Source: Chloroflexia bacterium (lineage in GTDB: Bacteria > Chloroflexota > Chloroflexia > Thermomicrobiales > CFX8). From it: a stretch of 37,278 nucleotides of DNA. The notes beneath the pieces are model-generated. The model was given only the letters and a program-made list of their open reading frames with translations. It was not told where the DNA came from and did not search any database. Position 1 is the stretch's first letter. Every line of letters begins with the position of its first letter. Below are positions 22,760-31,714 of the stretch, piece after piece. The position numbers and the translations under genes are program-made. Where the stretch lies: NCBI GenBank assembly GCA_030431755.1, contig JAUIIK010000041.1, forward strand, positions 1-37,278, written 5' to 3'.

Positions 22760-24136
22760 ATGAGCGATCTCTCAGCCACCTATCAATACGTCGATGACAA
22801 CAGCGAGGAACTCATCGCCGAGTACCAGCGGCTGGTGCGCCAGCCGTCGGTCTCATCAAGCGGCGAGGGCGTTGCCGAATGCGCCGAGCTGCTCGTCGAG
22901 CTGATGCAAGCCGCCGGCATCGACGCCCGGGTCGTCCCGACCGAGGGCCAGCCGATCGTCTTCGGCGAAGCCAGGAGCGCCAAGCCCGACGCGCCGACGC
23001 TGCTGCACTACTCGCACTACGACGTCCAGCCCGGCGACGCCGACGACCCGCTCTGGGACGCGCTGCCCTTCGAAGCAAAACGCTTCGGCGACCGTATCGT
23101 CGGGCGCGGCACGACCGACGCCAAGGGCAACGTGATGGCCTTCGTCCAGGCGGTCAAGGCGCTGAACGCCACCGGCGGCCTGCCGATCAACCTCAAGTTC
23201 ATCTTCGATGGCGAGGAAGAGAGCGGCAGCCCGAGCCTGCCCGGCTTCGTTGAAGCGCACCGCGAGATGCTGGCGGCCGACGCCATGCTCGGCTTCGACG
23301 GCGGCTACCGGGCCGGCGACAAGCCGCACGTCAGTCTCGGCAACAGCGGCCTGTTGACCTGTCAGCTACGGGCGATGGGCGGCTCGAAGGATCTCCACTC
23401 GGCCCGGGCGCGGCTGGTGCCCAACGCCGCCTGGAAGATGGTCTGGGCGCTCAACTCGATGAAGGGGCCGGATGGCGAGGTCAACATCGCGGGCTTCTAC
23501 GACGACGTCCGGCCGGTTTCGGAGCGCGAGCGGGAGCTGCTCAACGAGGCCGGCTTCTTCGACCCCGACTGGCACGATGACCTGGGCGTTGACCGCTTCC
23601 TCAACGATGTCACCGGCGTCGACGCGCTCGAACAGCTGCTCTTCACGCCGACCTGCAACATCAACGGCTTCGCCTCCGGCTTCGTCGGCGATGGCGCGAA
23701 GACGCTGCTGCCCTCGACGGCGACGGTCAATCTCGATTTCCGGTTGGTGATGGATCAGGACCCGGCCGACATCCTCGAGAAGCTGCGGAAGCACCTTGAC
23801 GATAGCGGCTTCGAAGATATCGAGCTGATCGAGCGCGGCTTCATTGAGCCATCGCGCACCGACGCCGACGCGCCCTTTGCCCGCGTGGTTGCCGAAGCGG
23901 CGCGCGAGGTGTTGGAGCGCGACCCCTTGCTCTGGCCGACCGGTGATGCCTCCGGCCGAACGACGCACTGGATCGCGACCCGGCTCGGCATCCAGAGCGC
24001 CGGGACCGGGATCGGGCCGCCCGACTGGCGCGGCCACGCCGCCAACGAGTTCATGCTCGTGCCCTATTTCCTGAGCGGCATCAAGTTCGCGACGCGGATC
24101 TGGGACATGGCAGGTGAGCGGGGCGGCTTCGAATAG
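22760..24136 (+). CDS. M20 family dipeptidase/metallopeptidase
   Basis: The 458-residue cytoplasmic zinc peptidase belongs to the ArgE/DapE/CNDP group. Metal-site motifs are HYSHYDVQP (His and Asp), GRGTTDAKGN (bridging Asp), DGEEESGSPSLP (Glu pair, one catalytic base) and GFDGGY, with the last ligand His in WRGHAANEF near the C-terminus. A dimerisation domain insert (residues about 205-340, with GGSKDLHSARARLVPNAAWK) is normal for the family. ATG 22760 is preferred to an upstream frame from 22730. It is divergent from dnaA, with the hairpin region between. Confidence 0.94.
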   Translation: MSDLSATYQYVDDNSEELIAEYQRLVRQPSVSSSGEGVAECAELLVELMQAAGIDARVVPTEGQPIVFGEARSAKPDAPTLLHYSHYDVQPGDADDPLWDALPFEAKRFGDRIVGRGTTDAKGNVMAFVQAVKALNATGGLPINLKFIFDGEEESGSPSLPGFVEAHREMLAADAMLGFDGGYRAGDKPHVSLGNSGLLTCQLRAMGGSKDLHSARARLVPNAAWKMVWALNSMKGPDGEVNIAGFYDDVRPVSERERELLNEAGFFDPDWHDDLGVDRFLNDVTGVDALEQLLFTPTCNINGFASGFVGDGAKTLLPSTATVNLDFRLVMDQDPADILEKLRKHLDDSGFEDIELIERGFIEPSRTDADAPFARVVAEAAREVLERDPLLWPTGDASGRTTHWIATRLGIQSAGTGIGPPDWRGHAANEFMLVPYFLSGIKFATRIWDMAGERGGFE

Positions 24137-24143
24137 CGCTCGT

Positions 24144-25589
24144 TCAGGGCTTGACCGAAGCGGCGATGCCGCGCAGCATCCGGGCGAAGACGATCTGGTG
24201 GAGCGGGTAGAGCGCGTACCAGTAGAGTTTCCCAAGGATGCCGACGGGATCGAAGATCGCCGTCTGGCGGATGCGCGTGCCACCTTCCACCGGCTCGACC
24301 TCGAATTGAAGCCAGGCGCGACCCGGTAGCTTCATCTCGGCTTCCAGGCGCAGCAGCCTGTCTGGCTCGTATTCCTCGACGCGCCAGAAATCGACCGTGT
24401 CGCCGGGGTGGATCTCCGAGACATGTCTGCGCCCGCGCCGCAAGCCGGGGCCGCCCACCAGCAGGTCCAGAAAGCCGCGCAAGCGCCAGAGCGCGTTGCC
24501 GTAGTACCAGCCGGCCGACCCGCCCACACGACTGATCGGCTCGAAGGCCCGCTCCACGGTCGTGCGCACCCGCAAGGAACGCGAATCGACGATGCGCGAG
24601 CCGAACGCTTCGCCACCGTAGCTGGTCGTCGCGCCGCTCGATGAGAGGGCGTCCGACCAACGGGTCATCGCGTACTCGCGGTCCTCATTGGCGAGCGCCC
24701 GGGCGATGGCTTCAGCCGCTGAGCGGGGCTGGATGTCGAAGAGCTCGGCGGCACGGTGGCTGGTGACGACGGTGTCATGCCGCAGGCTGTCGACGAGATG
24801 GCGGCCAACCCGCGCATAGACCGGCGTCACCAGGCCCAACCAGAGACTCGAGAGACGCGGGGTGAGAAACGGGACAGGCACGATCTTCCGGCCCAGCTCA
24901 CGCTGGCGGGCGTACTCCAACATCAGATCCTGATAGGTAACGACCTCCGAGCCGCCGATTTCGACGATCTCGCTGGAGTCAGTTTCAACATCGAGCGCCG
25001 CCAGGAGATAGGCCAGGACATCCTCGATAGCAATGGGCTGGGCTTTGCTGCGGACCCAGCGCGGCGCGGTCATCACTGGCAGCTTCTCGACCAGCGCTCG
25101 GACCATCTCGAACGACAGACTGCCTGAACCGATGATGATCGAGGCACGCAGCTCAATAGTCTGAACTCCAGAGTCCCGCAGAATGCGGCCAACGCGCTGC
25201 CGGCTCTCGAGGTGTGGCGATAACTCACCGCTCTCGCCCAGCCCGCCGAGGTAGATGATCCGGCTGACGCCGGCGTTCCGGGCGGCGCGCGCGAAGGTTT
25301 CGGCGCTCGCGCGTTCCAGCTCTTCAAAATCCTCGCCGGTCGCCATGGAGTGGACTAGATAGTAGGCCGTGTCGACGCCTGCGAACACCTCATCGAGTGA
25401 AGCGGGGTCGAGCAGATCGCCCTGGACGACGTCTGTGCCGGCCGCGACCCGAGGCTTGAGGTTGGACGGCGTCCGCGCGAGACAGCGGAGACGCTCGCCA
25501 CGCGCTTCAAGGCGCGGCAACAAGCGCCCGCCGATGTAGCCGGACGCGCCGGTCAGCAGAACGGTGCGTGGGGTGGTGGTGTCGCGCAT
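24144..25589 (-). CDS. NAD(P)-binding SDR-like protein with C-terminal DUF2867-type domain
   Basis: The 481-residue protein has an atypical SDR domain at about residues 1-300: TGASGYIGGRLLPRLEARG (TGxxGxxG cofactor loop), VQGDLLDPASLDEVFAGVDT and the YLVHSM region. The C-terminal half (RVGGSAGWYYGNALWRLRGF, then DRLLRLEAEMKLPGRAWLQF) matches the DUF2867/SRPBCC-like extension seen in such proteins. It probably acts on an isoprenoid or other lipid-like ligand, but the substrate is unknown. It ends seven bases from the M20 stop (convergent) and is divergent from the heliorhodopsin gene. Confidence 0.85.
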   Translation of the reverse strand: MRDTTTPRTVLLTGASGYIGGRLLPRLEARGERLRCLARTPSNLKPRVAAGTDVVQGDLLDPASLDEVFAGVDTAYYLVHSMATGEDFEELERASAETFARAARNAGVSRIIYLGGLGESGELSPHLESRQRVGRILRDSGVQTIELRASIIIGSGSLSFEMVRALVEKLPVMTAPRWVRSKAQPIAIEDVLAYLLAALDVETDSSEIVEIGGSEVVTYQDLMLEYARQRELGRKIVPVPFLTPRLSSLWLGLVTPVYARVGRHLVDSLRHDTVVTSHRAAELFDIQPRSAAEAIARALANEDREYAMTRWSDALSSSGATTSYGGEAFGSRIVDSRSLRVRTTVERAFEPISRVGGSAGWYYGNALWRLRGFLDLLVGGPGLRRGRRHVSEIHPGDTVDFWRVEEYEPDRLLRLEAEMKLPGRAWLQFEVEPVEGGTRIRQTAIFDPVGILGKLYWYALYPLHQIVFARMLRGIAASVKP

Positions 25590-25758
25590 GGCGGCTCTCC
25601 GGGGTGTTTGCTGAGATGCCAGCCAGAGTTGGCCAGTTGGCGGAAGGGCATCCCGTCTAAAGAAAGAGAAAAGCAGGCTTCAGATGTGCGTCGGTGGTAA
25701 GAGAGCTGGCCCCGGTACACAGCGATTTCCAACCACGTTAGCGGTCACTGAAGCCCAC

Positions 25759-25797
25759 TGCAAGTAAAGATATACTATAGATTTAGATATTGCAAGT
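25759..25797 (+). promoter_or_regulatory. AT-rich control region before the heliorhodopsin gene, with direct repeats
   Basis: TGCAAGT occurs at 25759-25765 and 25791-25797. The stretch between them is markedly AT-rich for this DNA and contains TATACT (25771-25776), a -10 candidate. No convincing -35 is seen, so the promoter may need an activator or alternative sigma factor. It lies in the 274-base gap between the divergent SDR-like gene and the heliorhodopsin gene. Confidence 0.4.
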
Positions 25798-25863
25798 GCC
25801 GCGAAGGTACATCCCCGCGATTTCGGGAATGTATCCAGGCACTCGCCACAGGAAGGAACACGC

Positions 25864-26652
25864 ATGACAGCGTCACAACAACGGCAGCCGAACCCGCATG
25901 GTCGAGGCTTGAGACGTGACAACCTCGTCGTCGGATTGATCCATCTGGCGCAGGTCGTCATCCTCGTGCTGCTTAGCAACGACTTCAGCCTGCCCGTGAC
26001 AGAGACGTTTCTCAGCGGCCCGCCTGGCGTCACCGACCCCGGTAGCCCCGAGGTGATCTGGGATCTGCCGCTCGGTTATGCGGTCGCCGTGTTCCTGCTC
26101 CTGGCCGCAGTCGATCACCTGCTGATGGCCATGCCGGGGATCTGGGAGTGGTACAGCCGCAATCTCGGGCGCGGCATCAACTACGCCCGCTGGTGGGAGT
26201 ATTCGGTCAGCGCCTCGTTGATGGTCGTCCTGATCGCGATGCTGACCGGCATCGCCGACATCACGGCGCTGGTCGCAATCTTCGGCGCGAATGCCGCGAT
26301 GATCTACTTCGGCATGGTCATGGAGATCTTCAACCGGCCCGGTGACGCTGAGGTGAACTGGACGCCCTACCTCTTCGGCTGTGTAGCCGGCGCCGTTCCG
26401 TGGATCGCGATTGGCATCGCCCTCTTCGGCGCGGAGGCGGAGTCCACCGGCCAGGTGCCGACCTTCGTTTTCATCATCTTCGCGTCGCTCTTTGTGCTCT
26501 TCAACAGCTTCGCGATCAACATGGTCTTGCAGTACAAGCAGCTTGGCCGCTGGCGCGATTACATCTTTGGCGAGCGCGCCTACATCGTCCTCAGCCTCAC
26601 TGCCAAGACGGCCCTCGCCTGGCAGATCTTCGCCAACACGCTGATCGACTAG
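25864..26652 (+). CDS. heliorhodopsin (retinal-binding photoreceptor)
   Basis: This 262-residue, seven-helix protein has the length and motifs of heliorhodopsins. The Schiff-base lysine is Lys248 in SLTAKTALAWQIF, the counter-ion is Glu112 in ARWWEYSVSASLM, His27 is in GLIHLAQ, His85 in AAVDHLL, and Ser244 near the retinal is kept. NDFSLPVTETFLSGPPG matches the conserved extracellular/loop stretch after helix A of this family. Heliorhodopsins have an inverted topology (N-terminus inside) and are light sensors or enzyme regulators, not usually ion pumps. AGGAAGGA precedes the ATG. No carotenoid or retinal-synthesis gene is near. Residue assignments rest on my recall of the family reference protein 48C12. 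Confidence 0.97.
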   Translation: MTASQQRQPNPHGRGLRRDNLVVGLIHLAQVVILVLLSNDFSLPVTETFLSGPPGVTDPGSPEVIWDLPLGYAVAVFLLLAAVDHLLMAMPGIWEWYSRNLGRGINYARWWEYSVSASLMVVLIAMLTGIADITALVAIFGANAAMIYFGMVMEIFNRPGDAEVNWTPYLFGCVAGAVPWIAIGIALFGAEAESTGQVPTFVFIIFASLFVLFNSFAINMVLQYKQLGRWRDYIFGERAYIVLSLTAKTALAWQIFANTLID

Positions 26653-26835
26653 CGGGGCATTGAAGCAACTACCGCGACTTCATCGACATTGCCGGGTTGA
26701 GTTCATGGCGGCTTAATCTCCGGAGCAGAGTCTGTACATGGATGCGCGCCTCCACCATGTACTCCCGGCGACGGACCGCGGCCCCGCTCGCGTCCCGCCG
26801 GGCTGGAAGACCATGTGACCTGGAGGTAGTTGACC

Positions 26836-27609
26836 ATGAATCGTTTATTTCAGCGGGCCGCACAAAAGCACCGGCTGGCGCTGTTCGCCTTGACTGTCGT
26901 GATGCTGGGAGTGCTCGCCGGAGCATCTGCAAACGCGCAAGAGGAGGCAGACCTCGATCCGACCTTTAGCGCGACCTTCCCCACGGAACACTGTCGCTGG
27001 TCGCCGATCGGCCAGAACGCCTTCTTCAGTCTCGCACCGGGCACGAAGCACGTGCTCGAAGGTGAAGAGGATGGCGATGTCATTCGTACCGCCATCGAGG
27101 TCCTGCACAAGACCGAGCGTGTCGGCGACGTGCATACGCGGGTGATCGAGGAGCGCCACTACGTGAACGGCGACCTCGACGAGGTCTCCCGGAACTACTA
27201 CGCGCTCTGCCGTGAATCCAATAGTGTCTTCTACTTCGGCGAGGAGGTTGACTTCTACGAAGATGGCGAGATCATCGGGCACGAAGGCGCCTGGCTCGAT
27301 GGGGTGGATGGGGCGAAGTTTGGCCTGTACATGCCGTCGCTGCCGTTGCTCGGCGCGCGCTACTACCAGGAGATCGCGCCGGGCGCGGCGCTCGACCGGG
27401 CGGAGATCACCGACCTCGCAGCCAGCGTCAGCGTCCCCTATGGCGAGTTCGAGGGGTGCCTCGAGACGGTCGAATCGACGCCGCTTGAGCCGGGCTCGCT
27501 GAGCATCAAGCTCTACTGCCCCGGCATCGGCATTATCGACGACGACGGGCTGGAGCTGATCGAGTACCGGCCCGGCAGCCTGGGTGCGTGGCCTGGTTTT
27601 CGTCGCTAG
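26836..27609 (+). CDS. secreted protein of unknown function (PGT-motif type)
   Basis: The 257-residue protein has a signal peptide (QKHRLALFALTVVMLGVLAG, cleavage after ANA) and an all-beta-like mature part. FFSLAPGTKHVLEGE and HTRVIEERHYVNGDLDEVSR match an uncharacterised bacterial family with an FFxLxPGTxxxxEG opening strand, and VFYFGEEVDFYEDGEIIGHE continues it. Four Cys in the mature part may pair. The ATG at 26836 is chosen as GGAGG lies nine bases upstream; a TTG at 26830 is in frame. It is 183 bases after the heliorhodopsin gene in the same direction, with no clear promoter seen between them, so co-transcription is possible but not shown. Confidence 0.85.
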   Translation: MNRLFQRAAQKHRLALFALTVVMLGVLAGASANAQEEADLDPTFSATFPTEHCRWSPIGQNAFFSLAPGTKHVLEGEEDGDVIRTAIEVLHKTERVGDVHTRVIEERHYVNGDLDEVSRNYYALCRESNSVFYFGEEVDFYEDGEIIGHEGAWLDGVDGAKFGLYMPSLPLLGARYYQEIAPGAALDRAEITDLAASVSVPYGEFEGCLETVESTPLEPGSLSIKLYCPGIGIIDDDGLELIEYRPGSLGAWPGFRR

Positions 27610-27627
27610 CTAAACTGCATCCCAACC

Positions 27628-27660
27628 AGCGGCCGTCACGGTTCCGCCGTGGCGGCCGCT
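27628..27660. terminator. bidirectional hairpin terminator
   Basis: AGCGGCCGTCACGG at 27628-27641 pairs with CCGTGGCGGCCGCT at 27647-27660, 14 bp with one T-G pair and a five-base loop. It lies between convergent genes and includes part of the molybdoenzyme's stop codon. There is no strong T-tract. Confidence 0.7.
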
Positions 27661-29980
27661 AGCTTGCGCCCTCTGCTGGGGCCGGTGGCGCCAGGACGCT
27701 GAGCGGCGGCAGGTCGCCCTCCCAGCGCTCGACGTCGACCAGGGCGTGCTGCCCGGAGCTGCCCTGGGCCAGCTTCGATGTGCCGCGGTCGAGCGCGACG
27801 GTGTTCGGGTTGCCGTGGATGCACATGCTCTCGAAGTCCGCCGGGTCGAGCGGGTCGTACCACGCGCCGGTCGAGACCTGGATGATCTGCGGCCGAACGA
27901 CCTCGGTCACGGCAACGCCGGCGAGGAAGCTGCCACGGTCGTTGAACACGCGCGCGATGTCGCCGTCGCCGATCCCGCGCGCTGCGGCATCGTCCGGGTG
28001 CATCCGCAGCGGCTCGCGGCCGTGGATCTTGGAGTCCTGGCTGTGGTCGCCAACGTCGAGCTGGCTGTGGAGCCGGGTGCGCGGGTTGTTGGCGATCAAC
28101 ATCAGCGGGAAGCGCTCAGCCGCCTCGCCGCCCAGCCATTCCTCGGGACTGAACCAGGCCGGGTGGCCGAGACAGTCGTCGTAGCCGAAGCTGGCGATTG
28201 TTTCGGAGTAGAGCTCGATTTTGCCGCTCGGTGTCGAGAGCGGGTGCTCGTCCGGGTCGTCCCGGAAGTCGGAGAAGAGCACTTGCGAATCATCGAAAGG
28301 TAGCTCGATGTAGCCCTCGGCCCAGAACTGGTCGAAGTCGGGGAAGTGGTAGCCCAGCCGCGCCGCCCGGCGCTGCCAGCGCGCGTAGATATGGCGCAAC
28401 CAGCCATCTTCGTCGCGGCCTTCGGTGAACTCTTCGCCAACTCCCAGCGCGTGCGCCAGGTCTGAAAAGGTGTCGTAGTCGGTCCGTGCCTGCTCGTAGG
28501 GTGGCAGCGCCTGTTGCATCGCGGTCAGATAGGTGTCGTTCTGCGAGCCGCCGATGTCGTTGCGTTCCATCGTGATCGTGCTCGGCACGACGATGTCGGC
28601 GTGGCGGGCCATCGAGGTCCAATAGGGATCGTGGACGACGATCGTATCGACCGCGCTCATCGCCCGGCGCAGCCGCCCGAGGTCCTGATGGTGGTGGAAC
28701 GGATTGCCGCCGCACCAGTAGATCAGCTTTGTCTCGGGATAGCTGTAGGTCGCGCCGTCGTAGTCGAAGGTCGCGCCGGGATTGAGCAGCATGTCGGAGA
28801 TGCGGGCGACCGGGATGAATGTCCCGGCGCGGTTCGCGCCCTGACCCAGACCGGGCAGACCGAGGCCGTCCGGCAGGTGGCCCTCGCCCATGCGCTGGAC
28901 ACAGCCGTAGCCGAACCCATAGCCGCCGCCTGCTAACCCGATATCGCCGGTCATCGCCGAGAGCGCCAGCGCCATCCACGGGACCTGCTCGCCATACTCG
29001 GCGCGCTGGAGCGACCAGGTCGTGTTGATCAGTGTGCGCTTCGCTGCCATCCGGCGGGCTAGGACACGCATGGTTTGGGCCGGGATCTCACTCAACTCCT
29101 CGGCCCACTCCGGCGTCTTGGGCTGGCCGTCGTCGAGTCCGAGAATATAGCGCTCGAGCTGGTCGAAGCCGACACAATAGCGCTCGAGGAACTCCTTGTT
29201 GTGCAAATCCTCGTCGATGAGTGTGTAGGCCATGCCCAGCATCACCGCGACGTCCGCGCCGGGCCGCACCGGGTGCCAGACGCCGTTGACGTTGTCCGGC
29301 ATGTCATCGCTCAGCGGGCTGAAGACGACGAACTCCGCGCCGTTCGCGAGGGCCTGATCCAGGAACGCGCGTGTCCGGTGGCGGAAGACGCCGCCGTTGC
29401 TGACGGCCGTGTTTTTCATCGGGATGCCGCCGAAGGTGACGAAGAACTCGCAGTGCTCGGCGATCGACGCCCAGCCGGTGCCAGCAAAGCGCAGCGTCTC
29501 GGCGCTGCCGATGGCGTGCCGCAGGATCACATCGCCTGCGCCGTGGCTGTAGGAGTCGACCGAGGCGGTATAGCCGCCCAGGGTGTTGAGGAAGCGGTGG
29601 ACCTGGCTCTGGGCGTGGTGGAAGCGGCCGGCGCTGGCCCAGCCGTAGGAGCCGCCGTAGACCGCCGACGCGCCGTAGCCGTCGTAGACACGCCGCAGCT
29701 CGCCAGACAGCAGCTCGGTCAGGCGCTCCCAGGAGACGGGCACGAAGGACTCGGCCCCGCGCTTGTCTGAGGGGCCCGGGCCGTTGTCGAGCCAGCCGGA
29801 GCGGATCATTGGCTCGGCGATGCGGGTGGCGTGACGGGCGCTGCTGGCGATGTTGTCGAGCACCGGCGAGGGATGCGGGTCATGCTCGAAGGGTTCGATC
29901 CCGACAAACTCGCCATCTTCGATGATCGCGTCGAACGCGCCCCAATGGGAGAGTTGCGAGCGTCTCACGCGTGTTGCCAT
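27659..29980 (-). CDS. molybdopterin-dependent oxidoreductase, BisC/TorA/DorA type
   Basis: The 773-residue protein belongs to the DMSO reductase family branch with a serine Mo ligand, predicted Ser111 in YGGSYGWASAGRF. It lacks the N-terminal 4Fe-4S Cys motif, and it has no Tat signal, which fits the cytoplasmic biotin-sulfoxide or methionine-sulfoxide reductases more than periplasmic TMAO/DMSO reductases. Other family marks are GWASIAEHCEFFVTFGGIPM, IYWCGGNPFHHHQDLGRLRR, DPYWTSMARHADIVVPSTIT and, near the end, IANNPRTRLHSQLDVGDHSQ. A substrate cannot be named. The start ATG is preceded by AGGGAAGG. It is not paired with an electron-transfer subunit here. Confidence 0.93.
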   Translation of the reverse strand: MATRVRRSQLSHWGAFDAIIEDGEFVGIEPFEHDPHPSPVLDNIASSARHATRIAEPMIRSGWLDNGPGPSDKRGAESFVPVSWERLTELLSGELRRVYDGYGASAVYGGSYGWASAGRFHHAQSQVHRFLNTLGGYTASVDSYSHGAGDVILRHAIGSAETLRFAGTGWASIAEHCEFFVTFGGIPMKNTAVSNGGVFRHRTRAFLDQALANGAEFVVFSPLSDDMPDNVNGVWHPVRPGADVAVMLGMAYTLIDEDLHNKEFLERYCVGFDQLERYILGLDDGQPKTPEWAEELSEIPAQTMRVLARRMAAKRTLINTTWSLQRAEYGEQVPWMALALSAMTGDIGLAGGGYGFGYGCVQRMGEGHLPDGLGLPGLGQGANRAGTFIPVARISDMLLNPGATFDYDGATYSYPETKLIYWCGGNPFHHHQDLGRLRRAMSAVDTIVVHDPYWTSMARHADIVVPSTITMERNDIGGSQNDTYLTAMQQALPPYEQARTDYDTFSDLAHALGVGEEFTEGRDEDGWLRHIYARWQRRAARLGYHFPDFDQFWAEGYIELPFDDSQVLFSDFRDDPDEHPLSTPSGKIELYSETIASFGYDDCLGHPAWFSPEEWLGGEAAERFPLMLIANNPRTRLHSQLDVGDHSQDSKIHGREPLRMHPDDAAARGIGDGDIARVFNDRGSFLAGVAVTEVVRPQIIQVSTGAWYDPLDPADFESMCIHGNPNTVALDRGTSKLAQGSSGQHALVDVERWEGDLPPLSVLAPPAPAEGAS

Positions 29981-30156
29981 GCCCCGGCCTTCCCTGTCGT
30001 CCTCGAAAACAGTTCCACTCCGACACTGGCAAACGTCTGTTGAATCCCAACGCCGATGTTGGAGTTGTACCGTCCATATCTGTCAAACGCGTACGAGGAT
30101 ACAAGCGCACAGCATAGCCCAACGTGATGCGGGTCAGAGGCGGCAACGGAGAAGAC

Positions 30157-30184
30157 GGGATGGGCCTCGCAAAAGGCCCATCCC
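30157..30184 (-). terminator. hairpin terminator for the beta-solenoid protein gene
   Basis: GGGATGGGCC at 30157-30166 pairs perfectly with GGCCCATCCC at 30175-30184 (10 bp, loop of 8). On the minus strand it comes 12 bases after the stop of the gene at 30196. It is followed by GTCTTCTCC, a partial U-tract. Confidence 0.7.
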
Positions 30185-30195
30185 CAGACAGGCTG

Positions 30196-31386
30196 TTACT
30201 GGCGGCCGTCGTCCGGCGGGACCGGGTCGGCCGAGATCTTATAGAGCACTGGCTCGACGACCAGATAGGAGATCGGCGTCGGCACATCGACGTGCGTCGT
30301 CAGGTGGATGCGGAAGCCGACATCCGGGATGCGCTCGATCCAGAGGATCGCCGGCGGCGGGTTGCCGCTCGGCGCGGGATTGGCCATAAACGTCGCGCTG
30401 ACGTGGCTGTGGATGCCGGTCAGTGGTTCGCTCACGAAGTGCGACGTGGCATTGACCGGGAAGGTGGTGTTGCCCGCCGTCTGAAACTGCGAACGCCCCT
30501 GCACCTGCAGCGCGACGCCTGTGTTGTCCTCGGCCCTGCCCAGGAGGCCGACGCCGTAGAAAGTGTGGCCGTTGGCTCCGACGCCGTCGACGCTGTAGCC
30601 CTGCGTCCCGATGCCGGTGGATGAGACGCCCTGGACGCCGGACTTGGCGTTGCTGACGCCCCGAATGGCGACCTCGTTGCTACTCGTGCCGACGATGCCG
30701 ATCGCGTTGTCGCTGTGTGCCGAAACGCCTGGCGAGTTGGCGCTCATGCCGCGCACGCCATAGCCGTCGACGCTGTGGCCGTAGACGCCGTCGCTGCTCC
30801 AGCTTTCGCCATGGACGCCGCGGCCATTGTCGCTCTCACCGTGGACGCCGGCGCTGCCGAGACTCTCGCCCTTGACGCCGAAGCCCGATGTGCTGACACC
30901 GCGCACGCCGTTGTCGATGTCACTCGTGCCCTGAATCGCCGTCCAATTGTCGCTCTCGGCGACGATCGCGCGGTCGTCATCGGCGGTCGCTTTGAGCGCG
31001 ACATTGGTATCGCTGTGGGCCTCGACGCCGTAGCCGTCGACGCTGCTGCCATAGACGCCGCGGCCGGTCTCGCCGGCATAGCCGATGACGCCGTCGCCGT
31101 CGTTCTGCTGAGAGGTGCCCCAGACACCTGCCCCCTGGACGCTGCTGCCCCAGACGCCGGGGCCGTTGGTCGAGTTGTAGCCCGTCACGGCGGCGACGCC
31201 GTTGTTGCTCTGGCCGTTGACGGTTCCGGCGGCGCGTGCGTCCTCCTGCTTCAGCATCGTCGTCGCGACCGCGCCGGTGGCCAGCGCCGCGCCAATCTTT
31301 AGAATGCGACGACGTGACTGCCCGGCCTCGTTGCCGGCTTCCGAAACCGCGTCGACGTCGACTCCGGTCACTGTCTGGTCTTTCAC
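30196..31386 (-). CDS. Tat-exported Gly-rich repeat protein (beta-solenoid type)
   Basis: The 396-residue protein has a twin-arginine signal: QSRRRILKIGAALATGA (RR at about residues 25-26), then KQEDARAAG. Residues about 55-310 are many short Gly/Val/Ser repeats of the kind GVWGSSVQGAGVWGTSQ and GVRGMSANSPGVSAHS, which suggest a right-handed beta-helix surface or appendage protein. The C-terminal 80 residues (ILWIERIPDVGFRIHLTT) are a separate domain. The start is GTG 31386. The function is unknown; such repeats occur in tail-fibre-like and adhesive proteins. A Tat substrate can carry a folded domain or cofactor, but none is seen. Confidence 0.8.
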   Translation of the reverse strand: MKDQTVTGVDVDAVSEAGNEAGQSRRRILKIGAALATGAVATTMLKQEDARAAGTVNGQSNNGVAAVTGYNSTNGPGVWGSSVQGAGVWGTSQQNDGDGVIGYAGETGRGVYGSSVDGYGVEAHSDTNVALKATADDDRAIVAESDNWTAIQGTSDIDNGVRGVSTSGFGVKGESLGSAGVHGESDNGRGVHGESWSSDGVYGHSVDGYGVRGMSANSPGVSAHSDNAIGIVGTSSNEVAIRGVSNAKSGVQGVSSTGIGTQGYSVDGVGANGHTFYGVGLLGRAEDNTGVALQVQGRSQFQTAGNTTFPVNATSHFVSEPLTGIHSHVSATFMANPAPSGNPPPAILWIERIPDVGFRIHLTTHVDVPTPISYLVVEPVLYKISADPVPPDDGRQ

Positions 31387-31714
31387 GTGGCTGTCCCTTC
31401 AATCTACGTAGCCATCTGACCTTCACAGTGGTTAGACCGGCGAGCGCCCGGCTTCTTACACATTTTTCCGAAAATCGTCTCCGGCGGTCGTCGGGTGGCG
31501 TATCCGCTGTCAAGCGGTACTGAATGACCGAGTGAATTCCCACCTCTCATCAGTTCACTGCAAGCCGTGTTCATCCGACAATGGAAGGACAGGCGCCGCT
31601 GCGCCTCATGTCCAGACCGTGCCGCAGGCGGCTATCCCCGGCTTTGGGGGGTGAATCAGGGAGCGAGTCATCCGGCTCAAGGAACAATATCGATATGCCA
31701 TCTTCGCCGTCGCG
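31387..31714. other. intergenic region between divergent genes
   Basis: This 328-base gap separates the repeat-protein gene from the diguanylate cyclase. It has weak stem-loops (for example GGACAGGCGC with GCGCCTCATGTCC near 31590-31615) and a GGGGGGTGA just before the cyclase reading frame. I looked for a c-di-GMP riboswitch and did not recognise one. No ORF in it looks real. Confidence 0.5.

Noticed and set aside
22575-22763. Small plus-strand open frame in the dnaA upstream gap
   Set aside because: No Shine-Dalgarno, no recognisable protein, and it overlaps the palindrome and the M20 start.
31387-31714. c-di-GMP riboswitch before the diguanylate cyclase
   Set aside because: Stem-loops are present but the conserved core sequences of the known classes are not recognisable.
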